Source of the DNA: Telopea speciosissima
Taxonomy: Eukaryota > Streptophyta > Magnoliopsida > Proteales > Proteaceae
NCBI RefSeq assembly: GCF_018873765.1
Contig: NC_057922.1
Span: 12,847,563-12,911,562 of the forward strand
DNA: 64,000 bases
Reading direction: 5' to 3'
The number at the start of each line of letters is the position of its first letter. The first letter of the stretch is position 1. The notes below the pieces were generated by a model. The model was not told the origin of the DNA. It saw only the letters and a program-made list of their open reading frames with translations, and did not search any database. Of this stretch, positions 32,010 to 44,099 are shown piece after piece. Made by a program: the position numbers and the translations under genes.

Positions 32010-32170
32010 TTATCTCCTTCAATTCTGACACCCTCCAATTCCCTCCAATGCCTCACATGGGAGTGAAATGACACTTACCCACTGCCTTGGGAAGTGTGTC
32101 TAGGCAGTGGGTAAGTGGTCATTTCAGCTCCCATGTGAGGGATTGGAGGGTGTCAGAATTGGAGGTGATA
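32010..32170. repeat. Hairpin element E, arms of about 70 bp
   Basis: The left arm (TTATCTCCTTCAATTCTGAC ... CCCACTGCC) and the right arm (GGCAGTGGG ... GTCAGAATTGGAGGTGATAA) are nearly perfect inverses around a loop of about 15 bases. The core-like GTGAAATGAC sits inside the arm and appears again inversely as GTCATTTCAG. Confidence 0.85.
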
Positions 32171-32787
32171 ATGATCCTGTCGCGAGAGTGGTACCAAATC
32201 AAGGCACACTCAGAACCGTACATGAGACTTCAGCTTCACACGGCTCCTCGAAGGCCACAAATTAGAGAGAAAAAAGTAGTATAGGATCCTCTCCCCCCGC
32301 TTTGACTTCGTATATATTTTGTTTTGTTTTTTTAATTTGCATGGATTGGTACCTGGGCTTGTTGAACCCAGGTTCTAGGCGAGCCCAACCCAATTTTTAT
32401 TTAAAGTTTGTTCTCCGGGCCTTGGATTACATTATATTATTATAATTTATTACAATTAAGAAGAAAGCATTTTGTATAACTAATGTAACTTTCAATCTTT
32501 TCCCCTAAACAAAAAAGATGAACACAATAGCAGCTTAAATATATTTTTTTTAATGGGTACAGCTTAAATTTACACTATAGATTGTGTTTAACTTGACCCA
32601 ATTTCGAAAAATGGATTTGTTGGGCATTGTTATCCATGAGCCCAGCAAAGATGACCTCGGTTATATCAACTTTGTAAAATTGAGGCTGGGCTGGGCTGGA
32701 TTAGTATGGGCAATTTGTGGGTTTACCTTAACCTGCCCAAGCCCAACTTGGGAATTCTTCTGGTCCTCGGTATGATATTGGGCTGCA
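32171..32787. other. Intergenic DNA, no gene seen
   Basis: No supported frame. The 32350-32780 part has repeated GGGCTGG / CCCAACCC words like decayed plant repeats. Confidence 0.4.
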
Positions 32788-33030
32788 CATGGTTTTAGTG
32801 CACGGTATCGGAATGGTTATCGTCAACACGGAAAATTGATACGATACTGATACGGTATCGGCCTGAATTGGCTGTATCGGATAAAATTATCCCTTGATTT
32901 CCTTAAAAAATGAGTTTTCAGACCATTTTACCCCTTGTTCGTACTGTGCTACCGATATGGTATCGGTGACTAGCAAAACTTGTACGTATCGCTCGATACG
33001 GGTGATACGATACCGATACTTAGAACCATG
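32788..33030. mobile_element. hAT-type MITE, GGTATCGG family
   Basis: Begins CATGGTTTTAGTGCACGG and ends GATACTTAGAACCATG, with inverse CATGGTTYTAAG-like termini and subterminal GGTATCGG/CCGATACC words. A perfect 8-bp duplication, GGGCTGCA, lies at 32780-32787 and 33031-33038. Noncoding. Confidence 0.85.
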
Positions 33031-33743
33031 GGGCTGCATTAATAAAAAAAATAATAAATTTGTGATATGATGATTGTTCTGATCAAAAGAAAACTTTGAT
33101 CTCCCAAAACTTTTCTCCATATGATATTACCTTAAAAAAAGGCATCTCAATAGATGATGTCATATAATATATTTTTCTGATCAAAAGAAAACTCTATTTT
33201 AAGAACAATAAGATATGCTTTATAGTCCAATCTTTATCCATCAAACTCTCCACTCATCGTTCCACCAATTCCATTTCCTCAAACCTACTTTACTTAAATA
33301 AAATTTAAAAAAAAAAATGAAAAAAAAGAAAAGGTATATAGAATGGTTACTTTGATTATAACCATGCATAAGACGAAGCAAAGCAATAGAAAAAGCAAGT
33401 AAAATAAAGTGAACCCAATTGTTGGAAACCCTAAAATATGTTATTAAGCAATCCATTGATAAGCACGCAATCAGAATTAAGGGGAATGTATTCTTTTTTT
33501 TTGGGAATAGAAAAAATGAAACTTGTAGAAGACATGTGGGGATCCCACGAGGGACTTAAAACTAAAGTGAAGGAAACGTTATCCGTGAGAACAAGCTTAG
33601 AATAATCTTATTATTCAGATTAACTTTAACCAAGTTATAAAATTATGGTTTATTCTTTTCTATTGCTCCAATAGAAGATTAGAACCTGACCGAGTGATGT
33701 CGAGTATTGATATACCGAATTTTCTTGGATGTGTGTTCCCAAG
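33031..33743. other. Intergenic DNA, no gene seen
   Basis: AT-rich with A-runs near 33308-33330. No supported frame. Confidence 0.5.
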
Positions 33744-33984
33744 CATGGTTTGAGGTATCAGATCAGATTGGTCGATTTTGGTTGGATCGGATCGGTATCG
33801 GTTGAGACAGATCCTGATATCGATCCGATCCAACTGTACGAATAAGGGTAAAAATGTAAATAAAAAAAATAGTTTTTTATAAGAAAACCGTGACAAAAGT
33901 GTCATATTTGCCCGAGTTTGGGCAATCCCAATCCATATCGGCCTATCCGATCTGATCCAGTTGATACCGAGATCATGAACCATG
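33744..33984. mobile_element. hAT-type MITE, GGTATCGG family
   Basis: Begins CATGGTTTGAGGTATC and ends GATCATGAACCATG. The flanks TTCCCAAG (33736-33743) and ATCCCAAA (33985-33992) match at six of eight positions. The interior shares AAGGGTAAAAATGTA with the copy at 11029. A hairpin element starts 22 bases further right. Confidence 0.75.
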
Positions 33985-34005
33985 ATCCCAAAGGTCTTTT
34001 GGGAC

Positions 34006-34143
34006 TTTTATCTGCTCCATTTCCCCAAATTCCTCTAATAGAGGGGGATGAAAATGACCACCCCACCTCAATCCGAACATACTGTCCAGGTGAGGTCCAC
34101 CCCCCTTATTAGAGGAACTTAGGAAAATGGAGCAGATAAAAAT
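34006..34143. repeat. Hairpin element F, shared core
   Basis: The left arm TTTTATCTGCTCC ... TCCTCTAATAGAGG pairs with the right arm TTATTAGAGGAA ... GGAGCAGATAAAA. The core ATGAAAATGACCACCCCACC lies at 34048-34067, then TCCGAACATAC, as in the copies at 24445 and 43261. Confidence 0.85.
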
Positions 34144-34164
34144 ATCTTTTGCTTAATGTTGCAC

Positions 34165-35460
34165 TATGTTTGCCTCTCTTCAAAAGAGAAATTACGAGGG
34201 CAGCCTTTCAAATTGAGGCCTATTATAAGGCCCTTGGTATGGATGGTATGCCGTATGCCGAACCTATTGTTGAACCTATTGTTGGGAAGATGTAATTGTT
34301 GTTCAAAAATTTTTTTTTTTTTTTTTAACCACTGCACATATGGTAAAGAATTTCAATCGAATGGTTTTAATCCTTATTTTGAAGCAAAAGCATCCAAATG
34401 GAATTTAGCTCGTCTCCAGGGAGGCGTGCGCCCAGGGTGCTGCCAAGGGGTGTCTAGCGGTTGAGCTGTGCCGCACACATCTCAGTGCATGCCTAGGGAT
34501 GTGTGCGGCACAGCCCAACGACTGGCAACGCCTTGGGCATTCCTTGCTCCCTGGAGACGATCCTGATCCATCCAAATGAGATAAGTCACTTTCGACCAAT
34601 CAACCTATATACTGTAATTTATAAAATCATAGCTAAGTGTCTTGTCAACCATATTGAGCCTATCCTTAACTCGTTTATTAGCCCTTATCAGAATGTTTTT
34701 ATTCCTTCATGAGCAATATTGGACAATGTCTATGTTTTTTTGATGGAACAGATAATGTTTACGTTGCTCATGAAATCTTACACCAAATACGCTCTGCTAA
34801 GGGGAAAACCGACTCTATAGCGTACAATCTATGATAAAATTGAATGAGCTTTTTTGAAGCAAATTCTTCTTCAGATGGGATTTGCTGACAAGTGGGTTAT
34901 GGAATACATGTCGATTGTCTCTTATCATATAAAGATAAATGAGTTTGTTATAATAGGACAAGTCCTCCCATAGCGTGGCCTCCGTCAGGGGTACCCACTT
35001 AGCCATTTCTTGTTTATTCTTTGTCAAAATGCCCTTTCATGCCACCTTTTTTGGACTGAAAATTCTAGGCGTAGACATGGTATTAAGATTAGTAGGGTTG
35101 GGCCTCGAGTGTCTCATCTTTTATTTATTGATGATTGCATGATGTTTTCCAAAGAAGGTAAACATGAATGTGAGGTTTTGATGAAACCGTTATTTGATCA
35201 TTGCTTACTATCTAGGTAGGATGTAAATTTTAGGAAATCGAATATCATGTTTAGACCAAACACCCCTCTAAGCATTAAGAAGGATGTTTCTCGGGCCACT
35301 GGCTTCATAGTGATTTTGAATCATGGGAAATATTTTGGTCTTCCCATTTCTTTTAAACAGACTAAATCTCTTTGTCAATATTGTGGAACGAGTTCAATCT
35401 AAACTATCGGGGTGAAAGGATTCGCTTATTTCCCCTGCTTGAAAGGAATTCTCATATAAT
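34165..35460 (+). pseudogene. L1-type LINE reverse-transcriptase relic
   Basis: Broken reading frames give reverse-transcriptase blocks in the right order: AAFQIEAYYKALGMDGMP near 34200, SHFRPINLYTVIYKIIAKCL near 34585-34645, MGFADKWVMEYM near 34880, RGLRQGYPLSHFLF near 34980, SHLLFIDDCMMF near 35120 (the FADD catalytic box, with FIDD here) and KYFGLPISFKQTK near 35330. In an intact element this enzyme copies LINE RNA at the insertion site. Several stops and frameshifts, the missing endonuclease and the lack of a clear 3' end show a dead fragment. A hairpin element interrupts it. It belongs to a different subfamily from the copy at 50170. Confidence 0.75.
34411..34559. repeat. Hairpin element C nested in the LINE relic
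   Basis: The left arm starts CGTCTCCAGGGAG and ends GCTGTGCCGCACACATC; the right arm is its inverse with a few differences, around a loop of about 16 bases. LINE reverse-transcriptase peptides continue on both sides, so it inserted after the LINE. It is unusually GC-rich for the region. Confidence 0.85.
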
Positions 35461-36080
35461 TTGTAGTCACAAATATACCAACATATGTTGTGTTTACCTA
35501 TGTTTTTATTATCAACTGGCACTGTTTTTAACTTGAACTAGCTTGTTTTTTTATTTTTGGTAGAAAGATAGTAAAGATGAGTGTTTTGGGGGAAGTGAGA
35601 TGTTTTGTATTTAAACAAGAACCTTGGTGCTAGCTTACGGTATACCGCTAGCATACCCAGTCTTTTCCTTTTATTGTATTTGCAATACGTGGATAAAGCC
35701 TACAATGATGTAACTTCAATTTCAACTAAGCCTAAATGTTTATGTGACAAGATCAAAACAATGTTCCACACAAATTCATGAAAGTGCCTCTTAATTTTTA
35801 ATACTTAGCATGAAGTTTAGTGACATTTTCTTAATTTATGCAACTTTATATGCAATTTTAAGCCATGTAGCATGCTCAATTTAGGCTAAAATTTGACCAA
35901 TTAAACTGGTAGAGGGTCCTTTATAGAATGATGACAAATATGTGACAACTCATAATTTGTTTTATCGAAAAAACATCTATTAAAAGCCCTAAAAAAAGTT
36001 ATAGTATATTAAATGCATCCATCAGTCCAATAGAAAAACAAATTTAACAATGAGCAATGTTAACTGTATACTAATAAGGG
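35461..36080. other. Intergenic DNA, no gene seen
   Basis: AT-rich, no supported frame. Confidence 0.5.
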
Positions 36081-36210
36081 TGTTGTTCTTTGTGCCGCAG
36101 CGCAGGCTGCGCCCAGACACATGGGGGTGGACACAATGACCACCCTGTCCCCCTGAGTGGCAAGCCTATGTGCCTGGGCGCAACCTGTGCTGCGGCCCAG
36201 AGAACACTCT
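36081..36210. repeat. Hairpin element B, shared core
   Basis: The left arm (GCCGCAGCGCAGGCTGCGCC, then CAGACACATG) pairs with the right arm (TATGTGCCTGGGCGCAACC, then TGTGCTGCGGC). The core is ACAATGACCACCCTGTCCCC at 36133-36152. The arms resemble those of the copy at 23833. Confidence 0.85.
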
Positions 36211-36594
36211 CCCATACTAATAAGTTAACAAATTTAAAAAAAAATCCTCCACTCCATTTCATTAGACTTCAAATGTTTTACTTTCTTAACCACAATTAGA
36301 GAACTTTATAGAATAGAAAGGCTATACTATAAGAGTGTGAATGCTTTTGCTTCCTCTAATGACTTGTGCCCTTTTTCTCTTACCTCTTTGCGTACACCAA
36401 ATTTTTATTAAGAATAAAATCAAAAGAACCTTCCTTCACAACTTCAACAATATGGATGATCAGGTTATTAGATAATGACACCCTTGGAAGATCACCACTT
36501 AGACTCATAACCTATCTTCTCAATAAACCATTTCCAGTAAGCATTAAACAAGAAGCTATTCTACAAGGTTTTGTAGATTTATATAACATTAACC

Positions 36595-37140
36595 ACACAT
36601 TATAATTCATGAATTTTATACAATTTCAATATAGACTCACCCACATGAATGTTTAAAAAGAATGTACCCGGTGCATGAGGTTTCCATCACTGCAGAATCT
36701 AAGGAGGGTCATAATATACGCAATCTTACCTCCGCTTCGCAAAGAGGCTGTTTCCCGACTCGAATCAGCTGATAATCCATGAATTTTATATATTTTTTCT
36801 TATATACACAAACTTAGATGCTTTAACCCATGTTGTTCAAAAATTTTGCACTAAAATTTTATTAATTGGATGAATAAGGGGTTTCTTCATAACTAGAGCT
36901 CAAATGATGTCTAACATGTGATAATTGATAAGTTCTATACACTTTTAAAATATCTGGCATGTGATGATTACTGAATTTTATACATTTTTCCTTTAGTTTT
37001 GGACATATTTTTAATCCATTTAATATTTAATTTTAAGATGTAATTTGTCCAGTTAAACAAACAAAGGTTCCTTCATAGCATGAACTAGTTATCTCACTAC
37101 TCACATACTCACATGTGATAATTCATAAGATCTATAGCCC
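36595..37140. repeat. Diverged repeats around TGATAATTCATGAATTTTATA
   Basis: Variants of GATAATTCATGAATTTTATA occur near 36600, 36771, 36920, 36962 and 37118 with irregular spacing. An Au-like SINE fragment sits between the first two. Confidence 0.5.
36655..36770 (-). mobile_element. Au-like SINE fragment
   Basis: On the minus strand it reads from TTCGAGTCGGGAAACAGCC through TCTTTGCGAAG and GGTAAGATTGCG to CACCGGGTAC. The tRNA-like A box is lost, so the copy is truncated at its 5' end. Confidence 0.75.
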
Positions 37141-38260
37141 CTCCATGCCCCTCCATCCCTGATCAGGCTCTTTTTCTTTTTTTCTTTGACCAAATTTCAT
37201 AAAAGTATTTTCTTATTGTAACATTGACTCCATCCCTCGGGCAATTTTTTGTCTAACTTAATTTCTTACAGGACTTTCTTAAGAAAAACCTTTTTATACC
37301 TTTAACTTAAATTTTTTTTGAGAATAAGACAATAGACAATTAAAAGAATATATCAAATTCTAAATACAACTATAAAGATATCATTCAAACATTTTTTTTC
37401 TTAAAATATATAGAAGAAAGTTTTCTTTACTTGCAGGTGAAGGGTTCAACTATAATTAATTATAAGGTAATAGTACTACTTCTTATATGTTAAGGGTCCA
37501 AAATAGTCTTCATAGATATTTAAGACCCATCCAAGCACAATGTTTACTATTGATAAATTGGGTCAAATATAATAAATCATCATTAAAATTTTAAAATCTT
37601 AAGAAACCACAACAAGAGAGAACCAAGGAGGAAATGATTCCCCTCTATCCATTTAAGTGGTTGGTTGATTTTTAAAAAATATTTTTTAATATTTTTTTTG
37701 GTTAATAAGTGGTTGGTGGATGATTCAATCATGAATGTTTCTTTTTAGTTGGACTTATCCACAAGCAAAGTTGTAAATAGTGTTTTGGCTGAAAACTAGA
37801 ATACAAAGAGAAGAGGAGAAAGTTTGCATCAACAAGTGGATATGAAAATGGTAGAAATTCTATTTGACTTACAAGTGGCAAACATGGGAAGGGATAAAAG
37901 GCAATTCTATGAATTAAAAACACTGGCCAATCAAACCAAACACTCCCTTCTTCTTTTGGTTTCATGGTTGAGACATTCATATGTGCCATCAATTTCCTAG
38001 CCAACCAATAGTCTCCAAACGTCTGTTCTTAATATTAGCTTTGTGTCAATATCAGTAATTGTCACCACCATTAATCACCAAATATTGGATTCTCTGCTTT
38101 GGAGATGCTGATATTTATTTATTTATTATTATTTTTTTAGGTGTGTATGGGTCTCTATAACTCTTCCACACTAGTACCACTTCCTCGCCAAGACTAAGGA
38201 GAAAATAATTTACAAAAGTAATTTATAGAAAAAGGGAATCATTGATTAGAAAAGGAAAAA
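37141..38260. other. Intergenic DNA, no gene seen
   Basis: AT-rich; only short chance frames. Confidence 0.5.
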
Positions 38261-38360
38261 GTCTCTTTGCGATAGCAGGGGTAAGGTTGCGTATATTATA
38301 ATTTTTCCCAGACTCCACAGTGGAGAAAGCCTTATGCACTAGATACCTTCTTTTTTTTTT
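38261..38360 (+). mobile_element. Au-like SINE 3' fragment
   Basis: GTCTCTTTGCGATAGCAGGG, GTAAGGTTGCGTA, CAGACTCCACAGTGG and GCCTTATGCACTAGATACC follow the Au SINE body in order and end in a T-run, as the family does. The tRNA-like head is missing. Confidence 0.75.
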
Positions 38361-38415
38361 TCATTATTTAAGGGAATGGATTATGTTTTCCTTCACTTGC
38401 GGAAGAGGGTTCACT

Positions 38416-38600
38416 TAGGGGTGTCAATTCCAGGCCTGATCGAGCCCATTCAATTAAAGCTCGATCTGGATTGGCCTCATTATTAAACGTGTCGGACTTA
38501 AGCCCGACACGTTTATAATCGGTTACTCCCAGTGTAGGGTCCTAACCCGTTGGGTGCTCGATCAGACTAACCGACTATATGTTTGACCTATCCCAACCGG
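38416..38600. repeat. Possible hAT-derived fragment
   Basis: Starts TAGGGGTGTCAATTCC, a frequent plant hAT terminus, and continues with CGAGCC/GGCCTG words. The matching right end was not found. Confidence 0.35.
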
Positions 38601-39782
38601 TTAAAGCATGACCTAGTCCGCCCCTTTAATATTGCTTGAATTCTCTTCTTCTTTTTTTTTCCTTCAATGCCCATAAACTAAGTGGTGGTACAACATATTA
38701 GAAAGTGAAATCATGTGGTTTAAGAAATTATCTTTTCATAATAAGTGAAAGGAAACTCAATCCATTATATATATTTTTTCTTAAGTCCGATGGGTGATGA
38801 ATATTGATGTCCTACACTCCTACTAAACCACCAAACTAGAAATACAAAATTTAGATTCACAAATCTAAGAGATTATCCAAAGGTGAGTGGTGAGGGCATG
38901 GAAAGCCTGTTTAAAATCCATGAGTACTGTGAAATGGGAATTTATGGATAACCATTTTTTATTTTTCTCTCCAACCCATTAGAGACCAATTTTAGGGCCG
39001 CACCGCTTAGAGTCCGTTTAAAGACCGTCTAGAGTTAAACAGGCCCATAGCCCGGTTAGACCTAATTCTAGTACAAGTTCAGAGTAAACTTTAACCGACT
39101 ACAATCTCTTGCAGGTCTATTCATTCCAATATTTCCAATCATACATGTGTTGTCATGCCTCCTTTGGTAGTTTTTTCGTCGACATGAATTTTCAAGACTT
39201 TATTTTATCACGTGGGAAACTCTAATTAAACTAAAATTTAACAATGAACAATGAACCGTGAATTCTATCAGTTCACAAAATTTGGACCCTATCCAATATG
39301 GTACATGGTAGGTTAAGTTAACTAAATGAACATTACCTTGGGTATATATCTCATGATTTTTCATATTTTTAATTTTTTTTTACCAAGGCAATGCTCCTGT
39401 CTTGTTTGAGGTATATGGCCCTATAAAACAAATGGACTTACTTAATCAAATTCATCAAATTTCAGCCTGAAACAAGTAATGAAAATGACTACTATATTGT
39501 CATTTCAATTGGTGGATCAGAATCTTACAAAGCCAGATGATTTGTAATTATACATAGTTGCTCTTGGCTATTGAGAATGAAGCAGCCCAGCCACATTGCC
39601 TTTGGTTTGGTGGATATTGCTGCATGCCTGCATCTGAGAATATATGGTGGTAGCCATGGAAAAGTGGCAGTCCATGGTGAAACATATGAAGTTCATGTTT
39701 GCAAGAGCTGAGAGAACCTCTCCCACATTTCTATCAACCATTTGAATCCAGCCTTTGTACACGCCCCCTCCCCGCGTTGGGC
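38601..39782. other. Intergenic DNA, no gene seen
   Basis: No supported frame or bounded element. Confidence 0.45.
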
Positions 39783-39920
39783 TCCTCTGTAGCACAACAC
39801 AGTGTGTAGCGCACATCCAACAGCCCTGTGTGCTCGGGCACGCAACCAACACCCTGCCTATGTGTTGGGCTGCATGCCTGAGCACATAGGGCCGTACACA
39901 CTGTGTCGCGCTACAGAGGA
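39783..39920. repeat. Hairpin element D
   Basis: TCCTCTGTAGCACAACACAG on the left pairs with CTGTGTCGCGCTACAGAGGA on the right. A second inner inverted pair (TATGTGTTGGG and its inverse) is visible. It lacks an obvious ATGACC core. Confidence 0.75.
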
Positions 39921-42640
39921 CCCGAATCCCCCCTCCCCCCCAAAAAAAAAACTTATTTTTGTCTGTTTTTTTTTTTTATATTAAATATATTTTGAAAAAC
40001 TTTGGCATTGTAACTATTAAGAAAGAATATTGACAACTTATATCCTCAGCCCATAATCTTGCAGTATTAGCAAGGGGGAGTAAGTATAACTTGGATACTT
40101 TAGCTGATGTAGTTCTCTTATTAAGTTCTAATATATATTTCATTTTCTACCCAAAAAAAAAAAAAAACGATGATCCACGTGTATGTGTAGATTCCTCTCA
40201 AGATATCATATGATGAGATTTACTATCGAAAAACAATAATTACTTATATTCATGAAAGAGAATGAATTTCTTATATACAAGATGTATATAATTAATAAAA
40301 TTGACTTGTTTCCATTACTTGGTTTTCTGGTCTTTGTAACTCAGATGCATTGCGCTGGTCACACATAAATGAATAGACTTTTTTCTACCCACAAAAAAAA
40401 AAAAAAAAGGGTTATCTAACATTTTTTAAGGTGATGAAGCCACTACATATATGTCATGGTCCCCCTTTCTACCACATTCTTCATAGTGTTTATACATTCC
40501 CATGTTGCACAATTCCTCTCATGTTTCTATACTCTCATTCGCTCCAACACATGAAATGGTAGGCAATATGTGCAAGGCATGTTTTCTACCTACATTGTAC
40601 CGTGAAGAAGAACATAGTTGATTGATAGATTATAATAAAAGATTTAAATTGATACATACAAATGGATTTTTTTCCCTCTTAATTCAAGAAGGAGAAAAAG
40701 TAAAGCGGATCGTAGAGCACCGTTGCGCTAACGCGCATGCTGTAGTTTTTTAGTTTGTGCCTTTTCATTAAACTAATGGCATCCCTTTGATTGCTTACTT
40801 CGCTAGCAAAGTATTCCATTCCACATCACAGACCCATCAATATAAGGTTTTCTTGCCTGTCCATCAAATTTTGCGACGTTGTAGAGTTTTGTGGCAATTT
40901 CAACTGTTGTATAGATAGTCATTAATTTGGATAGGTCACTTCTCAAATTTCAGATTCAAGTTAAACCATATATCACTCGTGTTTTGGTATATATACCCAT
41001 GAATGCCTATGATACCCCAACTAGTATCTGTTTGTCGAAAGTGGAGAAGTAATTCAATTTCAATGGTTGTCTTGGTTTTTTCTTGTCCAGAAATGTGCTT
41101 AGACGTTAACCTTGTAATTATTTGTTTTCTTTTTAATATACAAATTTGTTGACCTTAAGCAAAAAAACGAAAATAAATAAATAAAAATGCACTCTCCATG
41201 CCTCCCATAATCATGGATTTTTAAAGTTCGCTATTGCCACTTGTAAACTCAGAGCTACTTATATTAAACTATTGACATGTGAACATGAATAGATAGGGGT
41301 GTACCTACTACCACAAAACTATATTTGAAGTTCCTTTTTTGTAAAAAAATTTAATAGTTAATTAAAGAGTACTTTGATTATGTACTTTTTCTAAAAAAAA
41401 TTAAACTCTTGTAAGATTATGAGAAAATATAAATAAGATTAATTAGCACAAATTTATTGAGGAAGAATAAATGCATGTCAAAATTAATAACAAGATAGAC
41501 AAAATTATATTAAAAAATAAGGGTATAGTAGTAATTTTCAAGTGTATCCACAAACGAAAGATAACTAAATTTTCTTTTAGGAGTGAAATAATATGTGTTC
41601 GCTAAAATTTATAAAATAATGATGTTGATTCCACTATTTATAATATTTAAAATTCTTTAAAAATTAAATAATTAGTGTGTATCACCTAAATTTAATAAAT
41701 TTTAAATATTCACTCCAAATGTAATCACAAAGAATTGTCAAATGGTAATATATCTAGATTGCTATGATTATGCTTTAGTAAACACTATTTATAAAATGTT
41801 TATGGTAGAAAAGAGGAATAAACACCTTTTCAACAAGCCTTTTTATTTTATTTCCTTTATTTATCATAAGTTCTAATACTCTTATTTTTTTTATTGGAAG
41901 TTCTAATACTCCTAAGGTATGTCTAATTTATTTTGTGTCAAACATACTGATTTACAGTTGAAAAGGGGAAAGCATTTTGACAAGTTTATTTATTTATTTT
42001 TCTGAGAACTTTGACAAAATAAGTACATTTTTGTTTTTAGATTATATATGAGAATGGGTTCTCGATGAGCCTTCACCCATATTAAAATAACACATCCACA
42101 ATTTAAGTTTTTTTTGGTGCAGTTGTCTAGGGCCTATTGGCCATCAGAGCCCACAAGGAGGCAAGAAGAAGAACCACAAGGGATCAAATATGATGATACC
42201 CATAAGGGTTCCACTTCTTGGAAAGCAAGTAAATGTGGATTAGGTGCCACTAAAGAGATTTGAACTATATCGATCAAGCTCCTGATTCAGTTCTCCCAAG
42301 AGAATAGCGAATCACCAGGGCATACCCTGGATCAACATCTACAGTTTAGGTTGAATTGAAATTTTGTGGATAAGTAAATGTTGAAAGCATAATTTTAGGT
42401 ATCAGCATTGTCACGGATCATGGAATCAATGAGTGGCCCATGTGTAACTCAAAAACCATAGGAAGTCCCTAGAATATTCAGAGAAGTAGACAGAAAACCT
42501 GGGGATTCGCAGTGAATGCTATCAAAAAGGAATAGCTGTACACCAATGGAGAGACTTTAATGGGGTTAGCAAAGTAGATTCTTCTCTCAAAGGTGAGGAT
42601 TCTCATTGGGAGTGATTTGTTGTCCTAGTTGATGGAAGTT
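39921..42640. other. AT-rich intergenic DNA, no gene seen
   Basis: A-runs at about 40154 and 40392. The 42110-42340 stretch looks like old transposon sequence without defined ends. Confidence 0.5.
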
Positions 42641-43180
42641 ACCCTTTTTCGAGGGCCCAATGGGTCTATCAAGAGGACCATGATCCCTAAAAGAAATCCT
42701 ATAAAAGGAAAAAGAGTGGGGAGGGAGGGGCATATGGCAGAAGGCTATTGGTAATTACTCCCAAGGGCAACTGTCAAGCGGCACCAACCATCTACTTTTT
42801 GAAGTCATATTACCTATTTTGGTTGATAGCCACCTCTCTTGACGACTTGACCCTTGAGAGCAAAACCTAAATTGGCTTATTTTGATCGCTGGAGATTATA
42901 GACCAAATCCTGAAGCAACCAGAAAATTCATAGAAAATGCGCATGAGTGAGTGAGGATCCTCTGCCCAGAATATGTGCCTGTAAAATAATTGACATTGCC
43001 TACCATTAAGATAAAGTTAATAAATAAAATAGTGTTAGTATATGTTGTTTCTATATTTTTTTTTATTTCCTTATTTAGAGTTTTCTTATGTTTAGATGGC
43101 AATCATATGTATATATCTTCATCTGTATAATGAATACAAATACACTTTTAGCTTACCAATCTAAAATGGTATGAGAGCTA
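42640..43180 (+). mobile_element. Copia-like LTR end with tRNA-Met primer-binding site
   Basis: TGGTATGAGAGC at 43167-43178 differs by one base from TGGTATCAGAGC, the primer-binding site complementary to initiator tRNA-Met used by many plant retrotransposons. It follows a stretch with CTATAAAAGG (about 42698) and the AATACAAATACACTT phrase common at copia LTR ends. The left boundary was not found and no gag-pol peptides follow. Confidence 0.45.
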
Positions 43181-43260
43181 GTCATTCTCGTGATCTGTTA
43201 ATTCATGCCTGTGTTGTGGTTCCCCCTATAAACCCTTAATCCTATAATAGAAAAATATCA

Positions 43261-43412
43261 CTTCAATTTGTTTGTTCGTCAATTTTTTTAATTTCCTCTA
43301 ATAGAGGAAAGTGAATCCTATTTCAAGCAATGTGTTCAGACAGGGGTTAGGGTGATAATTTCCACCCTCTATTAGATAGAATTGAGGAAATTGAGGGATA
43401 GACAAATTGAAG
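43261..43412. repeat. Hairpin element G, shared core
   Basis: The left arm CTTCAATTTGTTTGTTCGTC ... CCTCTAATAGAGG pairs with CCTCTATTAGATAG ... GACAAATTGAAG. The core is inverted here: GGGTGATAATTTCCACC near 43350-43366, preceded by GTGTTCAGACAGGGGTTA. Confidence 0.8.
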
Positions 43413-43579
43413 GGATCCGCAACAATGACAACATCTCAGTTGTTGTCATTGTTGCTCTGTTCGTGCTAACCCCCTAATTTAATTATTGTCATTTTTCTAT
43501 TGCCACTGTTGTTCTATTCGTGATCTCTTCACAACCATCCTGAACCACCCCCCCTTTCAATATGCCTTCAACCTTACGA

Positions 43580-43611
43580 TCTCTCTCTCTCTCTCTGTCT
43601 CTGTCTCTGTG
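43580..43611. repeat. CT microsatellite
   Basis: CT/GTCT repeats. Similar pyrimidine tracts occur at 44017-44045, 44490-44508 and 45300-45327. Confidence 0.85.
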
Positions 43612-44099
43612 CAATTTCCTGAATCCCCACAAACATCTACACTATAAGGATGTAAAGGATTGGATTCATTGAAAGAACTACTCACTATACTCTCTTATCT
43701 CCTTTGCACGTTGGCAATTAATGACTAGTTTAATCTTTGATGTGTCCAGGGTGCCTTTGCCCTCCCATTCCCATCTCAACCAACATGTTTTACACCGATA
43801 AATTAGAATCGGGGCGTGGTAGGTCCCAATCCCCAAAAAAAGATTAAGATAAAAAACCAGTCAAAAGCAGCCTCTTTCTAATTGTTTGACACTTTTCACA
43901 GTAAACGTTTCCAGGATTTTGAGAGAATTGCTATCAAACCAAAAAAAAAAAACCAAAAAACCTTGGATGGAATGAAACCACGGCGCGAAGTCTCTCCACC
44001 TTGCATCTACATTTGCCTCTCTCTGTCTCTCTCTTTCTCTTTCTCTACCCCTGGAAGGAAGGCCAAAAACTAAAATCGGATGAGAAGCTTTCAGATAAA

